Positions 7,352 to 13,778 of a stretch of 17,981 nucleotides of DNA are shown piece by piece. The first letter of the stretch is position 1. Every line of letters begins with the position of its first letter. Below the pieces are notes generated by a model. That model was not told the origin of the DNA, did not search any database, and saw only the letters and a list, made by a program, of their open reading frames with translations. Origin of the DNA: an uncultured Eubacteriales bacterium (GTDB lineage: Bacteria; Bacillota; Clostridia; Monoglobales; Monoglobaceae); NCBI GenBank assembly GCA_900552305.1, contig URZD01000017.1:1-17981 (forward strand), given 5' to 3'. A program made the position numbers and the translations under genes.

Positions 7352-7380
7352 GGGGTGTAAAAACGGTTTTTTTACACCCC
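7352..7380 (-). other. 12-bp stem-loop between binding protein and permease genes
   Basis: GGGGTGTAAAAA (7352-7363) is perfectly complementary to 7369-7380, with a 5-base loop. On the transcribed minus strand no U-run follows directly; the next bases are CCATACACTTTTTAT. It lies 23 bases after the binding protein stop. Such hairpins often protect the 3' end of an upstream message from exonucleases or partly end transcription, giving more binding protein than membrane parts. Confidence 0.75.
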
Positions 7381-7403
7381 TGAAAAATTATTTACTGTTC
7401 GTG

Positions 7404-8420
7404 TTATTCCTTTATCTGTGCGTCCTTTGACACATCCTCCGGAATCGTTATTCCGAGAGCTTCCGCAACCTTGGGATTGATTGTAATGCTGCTTTCCTTC
7501 CTGGTTTCGTAAGGAATGCTTGAAACCTTTTCGCCGTTTAAAACACGAGCCGCCATAGCTCCCGCCTGTTCGCCGAGCTTGAAGTAGTCAAGACCCGCGC
7601 TTGCAAGGCAGCCGTTGCCGACCTGTTCCTCCTCGGAGCCGAATACCGGTTTTCCCGCGGCATTCGCCTTTTCAAGAACAACCGAGAGCGCCGCAACAAC
7701 GGTGTTGTCGGTCAGGTTGGATATGCAGTCCGCATCCTTTAAAACAACGTCCGCAGCCTGTGCAACCTCGCTCTGATTGCCGATTCCGCGTTCCACTATC
7801 TCAAAATTGTACTTGGGAGCGAGCTTTTTGTAGGTTTCGATTGTGCTGACAGAGTTTGCCTCGCTTGTTGTGTATATGATACCGATTTTCTTTGCGTCGG
7901 GGAGTATGCTGCGAATCAGCTTGAGCTGCGCCTCAACCGGGAGCGCGTCGCTTATACCGGTGATACCGTCCATTGCCTCGGTTTTCGATTTTGCGAGCTT
8001 TGCCGCAACCGGGTCGGAAATCGCATTGAAGATAACCGGGATTCCCTTTTCATAGCAGGCTGTGTAAAGAGCCTGTGCTGACGGAGTAGAGATACCGCAG
8101 ACAAGGTCCTTGCCGAGTGACGCAAAGTTTTGAGCAATCTGACCCGCGTTTGTGGTGTCGTTCTTTGCCGACTGGAACTCGATTTCAACATTCTTACCCT
8201 CGACAAAGCCCGCGTTTTTCAAGCCTTCGATAAAGCCTTCGCGGCAGTTGTCAAGCGACGGATGATCCGCAATCTGTGTTACGCCGATTTTGTAAACCTT
8301 GCCGTCCGTGCTGCCGGTTTTTGCGGTTTCGTTCTTTGTGCCGCAAGCCGCCAGAGCGGAGACGCAGAGTGCTGCGGAAATTGCTGCCGATAAAATTTTC
8401 TTAAAGCTGTTGTTTTTCAT
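7404..8420 (-). CDS. ABC importer substrate-binding lipoprotein (TrpX-like, PF04392)
   Basis: A 338-residue lipoprotein that captures the substrate outside the cell. The start at 8420 is fixed by AGGAGGG just upstream and by the signal peptide KNNSFKKILSAAISAALCV with lipobox LAAC (Cys26). The frame is open further upstream, but that part is the leader. The mature protein shows the ABC_sub_bind pattern: KIGVTQIADHPSLDNCREGF, VEIEFQSAKNDTTNAGQIAQNF, GISTPSAQALY, PVIFNAISDPVAAKL, ITGISDALPVEAQLKLI, KKIGIIYTTSEANS, and the late FGSEEEQV...ASAGLDYFKLGEQAG. This family feeds trpXYZ-like importers predicted in Firmicutes to carry tryptophan or related aromatic compounds. First gene of the operon, behind an attenuator leader. 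Confidence 0.92.
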   Translation of the reverse strand: MKNNSFKKILSAAISAALCVSALAACGTKNETAKTGSTDGKVYKIGVTQIADHPSLDNCREGFIEGLKNAGFVEGKNVEIEFQSAKNDTTNAGQIAQNFASLGKDLVCGISTPSAQALYTACYEKGIPVIFNAISDPVAAKLAKSKTEAMDGITGISDALPVEAQLKLIRSILPDAKKIGIIYTTSEANSVSTIETYKKLAPKYNFEIVERGIGNQSEVAQAADVVLKDADCISNLTDNTVVAALSVVLEKANAAGKPVFGSEEEQVGNGCLASAGLDYFKLGEQAGAMAARVLNGEKVSSIPYETRKESSITINPKVAEALGITIPEDVSKDAQIKE

Positions 8421-8463
8421 TGGATAAACCCTCCTGAAATTATTTAATATTTGTGAGGGCAAT

Positions 8464-8495
8464 AAAAAAACCCTCCGACAGAAGACCGGAGGATT
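8464..8495 (-). terminator. Leader terminator (attenuator) of the ABC importer operon
   Basis: In the RNA, bases 8492-8487 (CCTCCG) pair with 8477-8472 (CGGAGG), extended by a G-U and two A-U pairs to 8495/8469, around a 9-base loop. Seven T follow at 8470-8464. It stands between the promoter and the first gene, 44 bases before the ATG, so it can only act as a conditional terminator. The upstream repeat array can pair with bases 8499-8490, covering its 5' arm. Confidence 0.85.
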
Positions 8496-8521
8496 GAAAG
8501 TCATAAGAATATAATTATAAA

Positions 8522-8576
8522 AACTCATCTCATCTTTTCTTTGCTAATCTAATCTCAACCAATCTAATCTGTGCTT
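8522..8576 (-). promoter_or_regulatory. NAG triplet array, candidate TRAP RNA-binding site
   Basis: Read on the minus strand, eleven triplets lie exactly five bases apart from 8576 to 8524: GAG three times, TAG three, AAG three, CAG one and TGG one. Every unit has G in its third position (8574, 8569 and so on to 8524), and ten of eleven have A in the second. TRAP, the tryptophan-activated eleven-subunit ring protein of Bacillus, binds RNA made of nine to eleven (G/U)AG triplets with two- or three-base spacers. The array is followed by a terminator and then by a tryptophan-type importer. The first unit may lie at or just before the transcription start, leaving ten. No TRAP gene is in this window. 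Confidence 0.7.
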
Positions 8577-8579
8577 ATG

Positions 8580-8608
8580 AGTATAGCAGATTAAATTGGA
8601 TTTGTCAA
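8580..8608 (-). promoter_or_regulatory. Near-consensus promoter of the ABC importer operon
   Basis: On the minus strand TTGACA (8603-8608) and TATACT (8580-8585) are separated by exactly 17 bases. Transcription would start around 8572-8575. A promoter this strong without an obvious operator suits control after initiation, by the attenuator downstream. Confidence 0.9.
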
Positions 8609-8640
8609 CCCCTTTTTTGAAAAAATTTACGGTTTTTCGG

Positions 8641-8770
8641 TCGGACGTGACAAATTTTGCGGAAGGGCGCAGCCTTGCGGAGTTATAGTCACATCGGAGC
8701 GTACTGACCCCCAAAGGTCAGATTAAAAACCTAACTATTGGAATGTCGGTTCAAATTCCGCACCCTTTTT
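8641..8770 (+). other. Gene-free stretch with several inverted repeats, unknown
   Basis: No coding frame is supported between the importer promoter and the GH39 end. The stretch holds a CTGACC/GGTCAG hairpin (8704-8709 with 8716-8721), GTGAC/GTCAC (8647-8651 with 8688-8692), and a long-range 7-bp match TGCGGAA/TTCCGCA (8658-8664 with 8756-8762). Its end, GGTTCAAATTCCGCACC, looks like a tRNA T-loop, but the T-stem and acceptor stem do not pair in a tRNA layout. It may be a small RNA, a decayed tRNA or a dispersed repeat; no promoter was recognised. Confidence 0.35.
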
Positions 8771-8808
8771 TGTGCGAACCGCATTGAGCGATTCGCACAC
8801 TTTATTTT
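8771..8808 (+). terminator. Hairpin with T-rich tail between convergent transcripts
   Basis: TGTGCGAA (8771-8778) pairs with TTCGCACA (8792-8799) around a 13-base loop. On the plus strand CTTTATTTT follows, so it reads as a terminator for plus-strand transcription coming from the unknown stretch. On the minus strand, after GH39, the stem is followed by A and not T, so the end of the GH39 message is less clear. Confidence 0.55.
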
Positions 8809-8816
8809 CAAAAAAA

Positions 8817-10160
8817 CTATTCTATAACAATAAGGTAAGCGGAGAACAGCGGCATATCAAGAGTGAGCTGTGTCGTGCTGCCGTCTATGCTTTCCTCGCG
8901 CACAAGCTCCATATCATGCTCGCGGTCAAGAAGATATACCTTTGCGCATTTCTTTGCGCCGTCCGCAATACCGCTTAAATCCACGCTTGCCGCCGTGCTG
9001 CCGAGGTTGTCGTCATCATTGAAATATGAAATCATTACCGCACATTTTTCGGAATTTCCCGCGGCGCAGCCGTATATATCCTTACCGTCAATATCGATTT
9101 TGGCGCTTTCGCCGAGCTTGTAAAGCTCGTTGAACATTTTGAGCGAGTAGTAACCCTTCAGCCTTTCGGACGGTATATCCTGTGCGAAAAGTCCGTTCAT
9201 GCCGCACGGTCTTGCGTCATAATACATAAGCATATCAAGCGGCGCGTACTGGCAGTCGCATATGGCTGACGCGATAAATGCCGCGCCCTTTATATCCTTT
9301 TCGCGTTTGAGGGTGTAAATCCAGTCGTCATTTGTCCAGCCGCGGACGTAGTTCCACTCGTTAAGTATGCTCTCTGTGTCCTTAAAGCCGTTCTCGTCAA
9401 GAAAGCGGCGCGCGTGGTATGCCTCGTGCGCAACCCATGCCGCGTCATAGGCATAAAGGTGCCATGAGAAGAAGTCAAGAGTAAGTCCGCGCTTTTTAAT
9501 CTCGTCAAACAAAAGTTTGGCATATCTCTCGTTTACATGAGTGAAGGCGGGTCCGCCGATTTTAAGGTGCGGGAAACACTTTTTAAGGTGCTTAAGCGCG
9601 ATACAGAACATATCGATAAACTGCTCCTCCGTACCCTGCCAGCACGGGTTTGTGCCGTTTGCGTTCTGACAGTCAGGCTCGTTCCATATCTCCCAGTATT
9701 CGATGTCATAGTTAAAGCCGTCCGCCCAGCCTTCGGTATAGTGACGGATTATATGCTCGCATATAACCGACCACTTGTAAAAATCCTTGGGCGGCACTGT
9801 TCCGTATTTTTTTACTCCGTGCTCAATCTTTGAGCCGAGCCGATAAAACGGCTTGACACCCGCCGCGTCCATAACGCGCAGATATTCGTCCGTACACGCG
9901 AAGTCATAGGATTCGGGGTCGTTTGCGTCTTTGTCAAAATCGGGGAAAATCGCGTGAACGTCAACCGTATGCTCGCCGCCGTAGGTCGAGTAAAATGCCG
10001 CGTCATGAGTTCTTGCGTACGGTATTCCCGCGTCGATAAACCATTGCAGATTGGATATGCGCTGGTCAAGAGTGAATTTGTGTACGGGGCCGTTGTTGAC
10101 TGCGTGCATAGGCTTCATTTTGCCGCATTTTTTACTGAAATCAACTTTTACTTCATTCAT
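8817..10160 (-). CDS. Glycoside hydrolase family 39 (beta-xylosidase type)
   Basis: A 447-residue retaining glycosidase. The TIM-barrel core shows the GH39 landmarks: the opening MHAVNNGPVHKF, a substrate-binding YARTHD near 48-53, EIWNEPD with acid/base Glu161, FSWHLYAY near 231, and ILNEWN with nucleophile Glu268. A small beta domain follows (KCAVMISYFNDDDN to the end), as in family members of this length. There is no signal peptide, so it works in the cytoplasm on imported xylo-oligosaccharides or similar glycosides. Beta-xylosidase is the commonest activity; alpha-iduronidase-like or other specificities cannot be excluded. Its ATG overlaps the stop of the MFS gene (ATGA, 10160-10157), so both are co-translated, and the operon is probably repressed by the divergent LacI protein. 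Confidence 0.92.
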   Translation of the reverse strand: MNEVKVDFSKKCGKMKPMHAVNNGPVHKFTLDQRISNLQWFIDAGIPYARTHDAAFYSTYGGEHTVDVHAIFPDFDKDANDPESYDFACTDEYLRVMDAAGVKPFYRLGSKIEHGVKKYGTVPPKDFYKWSVICEHIIRHYTEGWADGFNYDIEYWEIWNEPDCQNANGTNPCWQGTEEQFIDMFCIALKHLKKCFPHLKIGGPAFTHVNERYAKLLFDEIKKRGLTLDFFSWHLYAYDAAWVAHEAYHARRFLDENGFKDTESILNEWNYVRGWTNDDWIYTLKREKDIKGAAFIASAICDCQYAPLDMLMYYDARPCGMNGLFAQDIPSERLKGYYSLKMFNELYKLGESAKIDIDGKDIYGCAAGNSEKCAVMISYFNDDDNLGSTAASVDLSGIADGAKKCAKVYLLDREHDMELVREESIDGSTTQLTLDMPLFSAYLIVIE

Positions 10161-11467
10161 AGTTCCACACTCCGTTTTATATTATTATTGTTTATTTTAT
10201 GAATTGCATTTTTTACATATATTGCAGCAGCGATGTAAATAATAAATGTAAGGAATGACAAAATCTGCTGTGCGTAGATTGTGTGACCCATTACAAGATT
10301 TCCGCTGCCCTGCACCACGGAAACTATCTTTGCTCCGCAAAGCGACGCAAGAAATCCCGCCATGCCGCCGATTGCCGACTTGATTCCAAGTGCGCACGCG
10401 CGGTCCTCTGTCTTTACATAGTCAAAGGTAAGATTCATAATTCCGCTGTTTGACCCCGCCATATACACAGCATAGAAGATATAGTACACCATAAACATGA
10501 TTTTTCCGTTTGACGGAACGGTGAACGCGTTTAAAAGATACCCAACCGCGCCGATTGAAAGGCTGACGGTCATCATTGTGCGCCACGAATATTTGTCGGC
10601 AAATCTCCCGAAAAAGCGGGAGAAAAGTACGCGCACCACGCTGTGTACCGCGTTGAGTATCGCAACGTAGCGAAGGCTGAATCCAAGCTCCTGTATTTGG
10701 TACACTCCGAAATACGATACCGAGATTCCCGAGCCCATATGCCACAGAACATCGATGAGTATAATTTTTGTAAAGTCGCTGCCGGAAAAAACGCTTTTTA
10801 TCGCCTGCACGGCTGTACGGCTGTCATATGCCGTTTCGGTATCGGAGTCTCCCGCGTCTTTTACCGCAAGCAGTGACAAAAGGTGCAGCACGGTGAGTGC
10901 GAAAAGCGTAATTCCGCAGACAAGAAAGGCAAGCTCCGTATGCCCCGCGTCGGTAAAACGGTCGGACACTGCGCCCATGACATAGGAGAAAACTATTCCG
11001 CCGACAAGCGACACTATCTCTTTATTGGCGGTAAACTCGCCGCGGTGGCTGTCGTCCACAAACGACATAAGCCAGCTGAGCTTCAGCGGCATGACCGTGT
11101 TGGAAAGCAGGTGACCGCCGAGCAGCATTGCCGCAAACACGGCGACCTTCACGCCGTGGGGGATATTTATAAACGGTATCATGTACAAAAAGACGAACAT
11201 TATCTGATTTGCAAGGTGCAGCGCGGTCACAAGCCGTTTCGGTGACCGCTGCGGCTTTAGCATCAGCACCGCTGCCTGTGCCAGAAAGCCGAGTGACGCA
11301 AGCGAGGTGACGATTCCGGACGCTGCGTCGGAAAAGCCTATATGTTTGAGCAGAGCCGCGAGAAACGCGCCGGTTACAAGCAGCGAGATAAAATATTCAA
11401 GTCCTGCCTCCGCTATGTATGCAAGTCGGTTTCTGCGCCGTACGGCGGCTGTGTTCTCGTTTTTCAT
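10157..11467 (-). CDS. MFS transporter, probable sugar or glycoside uptake
   Basis: A 436-residue membrane protein with about twelve helices in two halves joined by a cytoplasmic loop near 210-225 (AVKDAGDSDTETAYDSRTAVQAIK), the layout of the major facilitator superfamily. Characteristic pieces are GIVTSLASLGFLAQ in helix 2, the charged FGRFADKYSWR loop between helices 8 and 9 (an MFS A-like motif in the second half), and GGMAGFLASLCGAKIV near the end. It would carry the GH39 substrate into the cell using an ion gradient. The gene starts 28 bases after a TAAAAT -10 box with AAAGGGAG as ribosome site, and its stop overlaps the GH39 start by four bases. Substrate not readable; the link to GH39 is by context. 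Confidence 0.85.
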   Translation of the reverse strand: MKNENTAAVRRRNRLAYIAEAGLEYFISLLVTGAFLAALLKHIGFSDAASGIVTSLASLGFLAQAAVLMLKPQRSPKRLVTALHLANQIMFVFLYMIPFINIPHGVKVAVFAAMLLGGHLLSNTVMPLKLSWLMSFVDDSHRGEFTANKEIVSLVGGIVFSYVMGAVSDRFTDAGHTELAFLVCGITLFALTVLHLLSLLAVKDAGDSDTETAYDSRTAVQAIKSVFSGSDFTKIILIDVLWHMGSGISVSYFGVYQIQELGFSLRYVAILNAVHSVVRVLFSRFFGRFADKYSWRTMMTVSLSIGAVGYLLNAFTVPSNGKIMFMVYYIFYAVYMAGSNSGIMNLTFDYVKTEDRACALGIKSAIGGMAGFLASLCGAKIVSVVQGSGNLVMGHTIYAQQILSFLTFIIYIAAAIYVKNAIHKINNNNIKRSVEL

Positions 11468-11494
11468 TCTTAATCAGCACTCCCTTTCGGCTCT

Positions 11495-11523
11495 ATTTTA
11501 GTTTAGCGAAAAATTTTTGTCAA
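11495..11523 (-). promoter_or_regulatory. Promoter of the MFS-GH39 operon with operator in the spacer
   Basis: On the minus strand TTGACA (11518-11523) and TAAAAT (11495-11500) are 17 bases apart. A near-perfect palindrome on CGAAAAATTTTTG (11507-11519) fills most of the spacer, so a bound LacI-type protein would block the polymerase directly. Confidence 0.85.
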
Positions 11524-11541
11524 TAAAAAGCGAAGCTATTT

Positions 11542-11569
11542 TTTTTCGTAAATTACGAAAAATTTTCGT
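11542..11569. promoter_or_regulatory. Two overlapping LacI-type palindromes
   Basis: A perfect 21-bp palindrome spans 11542-11562 with centre A11552 (arms TTTTTCGTAA and TTACGAAAAA). A second perfect 15-bp palindrome spans 11555-11569 with arms ACGAAAA and TTTTCGT. The second shares its CGAAAA/TTTTCG core with the site at 11507-11519, so the likely repressor motif is CGAAAA-n-TTTTCG, present about 49 bases apart. They lie between the two divergent promoters and suit autoregulation and looping by the adjacent LacI protein. Confidence 0.75.
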
Positions 11570-11579
11570 TTCTTTCTTA

Positions 11580-11608
11580 TTGCCTTTATGCGAAAAAGGT
11601 GGTATAAT
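11580..11608 (+). promoter_or_regulatory. Promoter of the LacI-family regulator
   Basis: TTGCCT (11580-11585) and a perfect TATAAT (11603-11608) are separated by 17 bases, 50 bases before the regulator start. The upstream palindromes end only 11 bases before its -35 box. Confidence 0.82.
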
Positions 11609-11657
11609 CGGAAAAGGTAAAAAATATACGCGAATTTTTTGCGGAGGGGTGTGCGGC

Positions 11658-12635
11658 ATGAGCAAGGTAAATCAGAAAAAGCTGGCGTTGCTTGCGGGCG
11701 TGTCGGTTTCCACCGTTTCAAAGGCGTTTTCGGGCAGTCATGAGATAAGCGAGGAAACGCGTGATTCGATTTTTGCACTTGCCAAGCGTTACGGCTGCTT
11801 TGACAAATACTGCCGCGTACGCTACCAAAAGCGGACTGTGGCGGTGATTGCGCCGGAGTTTTCGAGCAATGTCTATACAAGCGGAATCGGTATTCTGGAG
11901 CGGCAGCTCCGCGACCGCGGCTGCGTCATGCTTGCGGCGTTCTATAACTTTTCGGACAGCGTTCTTGAGCAGCTTATAAGCTATTTTGCGGAATATGTGA
12001 AGGTTGACGGAATCATTGTGCTGAGCGGAGATGCAAAAAATATTCCCGAAACAGGCGTGCCGATTATACATTATAAGGAAAGACAGACCTTTAATCCGCG
12101 TGTCGATACATTCAGCTCGGAGTACAAAAGCGCGGTCGGACTTGCAATAGAGTACCTGAAGGAGTCGGGACACAGGGATATAGCGTTTATCGGCGAGCTT
12201 TTGACAAATATCAAGCTGGAATATTTTCTGGACGCGATGAGGGAGCAAGGCTTGAAGGCGGATGACAGCTTTATCCGTACAAGCCACTCACGCTGCGAGG
12301 AGGCGGGGTTTTCAGAGATGGAAAAGCTGCTCTCGCTCAACAGGCGGCCGACTGCGATTATGTGCGCGTACGATACGATTGCTTTCGGCGCGATTGACGC
12401 GATAAAGCAGCACGGACTGAGAGTGCCGGAGGACTTCTCGATAATAGGCATGAACGATGTCAAAACCGCGGTATATAGCGGAATCGGACTGACCACCGTG
12501 CGCGAGGTGCCGGACGAGGTGTTTTCGATGATGACAGACCTTCTCTGCAAGAGAATGGACGGCTCAAACGTGCCGCGGCAGGCGGTAACGCTCCACGGTG
12601 AGCTGATAAAGCGGCAGTCGGTTGCAAAAAGATAA
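11658..12635 (+). CDS. LacI-family transcriptional repressor
   Basis: A 325-residue repressor. The first 45 residues are the LacI helix-turn-helix and hinge region (KKLALLAGVSVSTVSKAFSG, then EISEETRDSIFALAKRYG). After it comes the two-lobed sugar-binding core: TVAVIAPEFSSNVYTSGIGILERQLRDRG, DGIIVLSG, the central GHRDIAFIGE, PTAIMCAYDTIAFGAI and the late DFSIIGMNDV. The start is the ATG at 11658 behind GGAGGGG (11643-11649) and the promoter; the longer open frame from 11517 begins before the promoter and is not used. By position it controls the divergent MFS-GH39 operon and its own gene through the CGAAAA/TTTTCG palindromes, released by a sugar such as a xyloside. The ligand is inferred from the neighbours only. 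Confidence 0.93.
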   Translation: MSKVNQKKLALLAGVSVSTVSKAFSGSHEISEETRDSIFALAKRYGCFDKYCRVRYQKRTVAVIAPEFSSNVYTSGIGILERQLRDRGCVMLAAFYNFSDSVLEQLISYFAEYVKVDGIIVLSGDAKNIPETGVPIIHYKERQTFNPRVDTFSSEYKSAVGLAIEYLKESGHRDIAFIGELLTNIKLEYFLDAMREQGLKADDSFIRTSHSRCEEAGFSEMEKLLSLNRRPTAIMCAYDTIAFGAIDAIKQHGLRVPEDFSIIGMNDVKTAVYSGIGLTTVREVPDEVFSMMTDLLCKRMDGSNVPRQAVTLHGELIKRQSVAKR

Positions 12636-12811
12636 GCGCCGCAGCGCGGCACGCGGCGCGCCTGCGGAAACGGAGCGCGGCGAAGAAGGCGGACGGAGCG
12701 CGGCGAAAAATGCGAACGGAGCGGCAGAAAGAGGTGCGGAGGTATAAACGCCGCGGCGGGCGGAATATACTGCGCGCCTTCACGGCGGATTTGAGGAGGA
12801 ACAATAACGGA
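12636..12811. other. GC-rich spacer with imperfect 23-bp repeats
   Basis: Between lacI and the metal permease lies unusually GC-rich sequence. CGGAGCGCGGCGAA occurs at 12671-12684 and again at 12694-12707, and a decayed third copy starts at 12717, so the period is 23 bases. A 43-codon Arg-rich frame runs from an ATG at 12710 to a stop at 12839-12841, overlapping the permease start, but it has no ribosome site and is probably chance. GAGGAGGA at 12793-12800 is a good ribosome site yet lies 24 bases before the permease ATG. No trace of the expected ATPase gene was seen. Confidence 0.45.
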
Positions 12812-12824
12812 ATGGGGTTTTTAT

Positions 12825-13673
12825 ATGAGCGGAATTTTTAATACAATAGCATATTATTTCAGCTTTTCGTTTGTGCGCTATGCAATGGCGGTCGGAGTGC
12901 TTATCGCGCTTTGCTCCGCACTGTTCGGTGTGACGCTTGTGCTGAAACGGTTTTCGTTTATCGGTGACGGACTATCCCACGCGGCGTTCGGCGCGCTTGC
13001 GGTTGCGTCCGTTCTGAACGTATCGAACGAGCTTGTCATAGTTTTGCCGTTTACGGTGATTCTTGCGGTTTTGCTGCTTAAAACGGGGCAAAACACACGT
13101 ATCAAGGGTGACGCGGCGGTTGCGATGATTTCGGTCGGGGCGCTTGCGCTGGGGTATCTGCTGCTGAATATATTTCCGGTATCGTCCAATGTATCGGGCG
13201 ATGTGTGCGGAACGCTGTTCGGCGCGGCGTCGATTCTTACGCTGTCAAGGGGTGACGTTATCCTTTGTACGGCGCTTTCGGCGGCGGTCATTGCGCTTTT
13301 TGTCCTTTTTTACAACAAGCTGTTTGCGGTGACGTTTGACGAAACCTTTGCCGAGGCAACGGGAATACACGCGTCGGCGTACAACACCGTTATCGCGGTT
13401 ATAACTGCCGTAATAATAGTTCTCGCGATGAATCTTGTCGGCTCGCTGCTTATCTCCGCGCTGATAATTTTCCCCGCGATAACCGCTATGCGCGTTTTCA
13501 AGAGCTTTCGCCCGGTAATCATCTGCGCGGCGGCGGTTTCCACTTTCTGTGCGGCGGTAGGAATTATCGGCTCGGTGCTGCTGTCCGTGCCTGTCGGACC
13601 GTCAATCGTGGCAATGAACATAATATGCTTTGCCGCGTTCCATGCGGCGGGACTTTTGCTCGGCGCAAAATAA
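12825..13673 (+). CDS. Metal ABC transporter permease (ZnuB/TroC family)
   Basis: A 282-residue ABC-3 family permease with about eight to nine helices, the membrane part of a zinc or manganese importer. The conserved GVTLVLKRFSFIGDGLSHAAFGALAVA lies at residues 35-61, and GDAAVAMISVGALALGYLL, the cytoplasmic TGIHASAYNTVIAVITAVIIVLAMNLVGSLLISALIIFPAITAMRVFKSF block and PVGPSIVAMNI near the end complete the pattern. The motif content fits zinc-type members best, but metal choice cannot be fixed. Members normally sit beside an ATPase (ZnuC) and a binding lipoprotein (ZnuA); neither is here, and the gene before it is a sugar repressor. It may use partners encoded elsewhere or be the remainder of a broken operon. 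The ATG at 12825 is the best family start, but its ribosome site is weak. Confidence 0.9.
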   Translation: MSGIFNTIAYYFSFSFVRYAMAVGVLIALCSALFGVTLVLKRFSFIGDGLSHAAFGALAVASVLNVSNELVIVLPFTVILAVLLLKTGQNTRIKGDAAVAMISVGALALGYLLLNIFPVSSNVSGDVCGTLFGAASILTLSRGDVILCTALSAAVIALFVLFYNKLFAVTFDETFAEATGIHASAYNTVIAVITAVIIVLAMNLVGSLLISALIIFPAITAMRVFKSFRPVIICAAAVSTFCAAVGIIGSVLLSVPVGPSIVAMNIICFAAFHAAGLLLGAK

Positions 13674-13716
13674 GCCGCGATACAGCGGCGGTGCGGCATT
13701 GAAAAAGGGCAGGACT

Positions 13717-13740
13717 GCCGCGGCGCGGCGGCTTTTGTTT
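13717..13740 (+). terminator. Possible terminator after the metal permease
   Basis: GCCGC (13717-13721) pairs with GCGGC (13725-13729), a short but pure-GC stem, followed after GGC by TTTTGTTTCTTT. Several other GC-rich arms in 13674-13730 could compete with it. Confidence 0.5.
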
Positions 13741-13778
13741 CTTTGACTAACAAAAATTAAAATAAAGAAGTGAATTTT

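Noticed and set aside
8421..8528. Tryptophan-rich leader peptide (ribosome-mediated attenuation)
   Set aside because: The only frame with an ATG in the leader (8528) contains no tryptophan codon and runs in frame into the lipoprotein gene; there is no run of Trp codons.
8464..8576. T-box riboswitch as explanation of the importer leader
   Set aside because: The leader from promoter to terminator is only about 110 bases, and the T-box sequence (AGGGTGGNACCGCG type) and specifier stem are absent.
8658..8765. tRNA gene
   Set aside because: A T-loop-like sequence exists, but gtcgg and tccgc do not form a T-stem and no acceptor, D or anticodon arms fit the tRNA layout.
11517..11657. Upstream extension of the LacI protein from the earlier in-frame ATG at 11517
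   Set aside because: It lies before the lacI promoter and across the palindromes; the ATG at 11658 has the ribosome site and starts right at the DNA-binding domain.
12710..12841. Arg-rich 43-codon frame before the metal permease
   Set aside because: No ribosome site, biased composition explained by GC-rich repeats, and overlap with the permease start.
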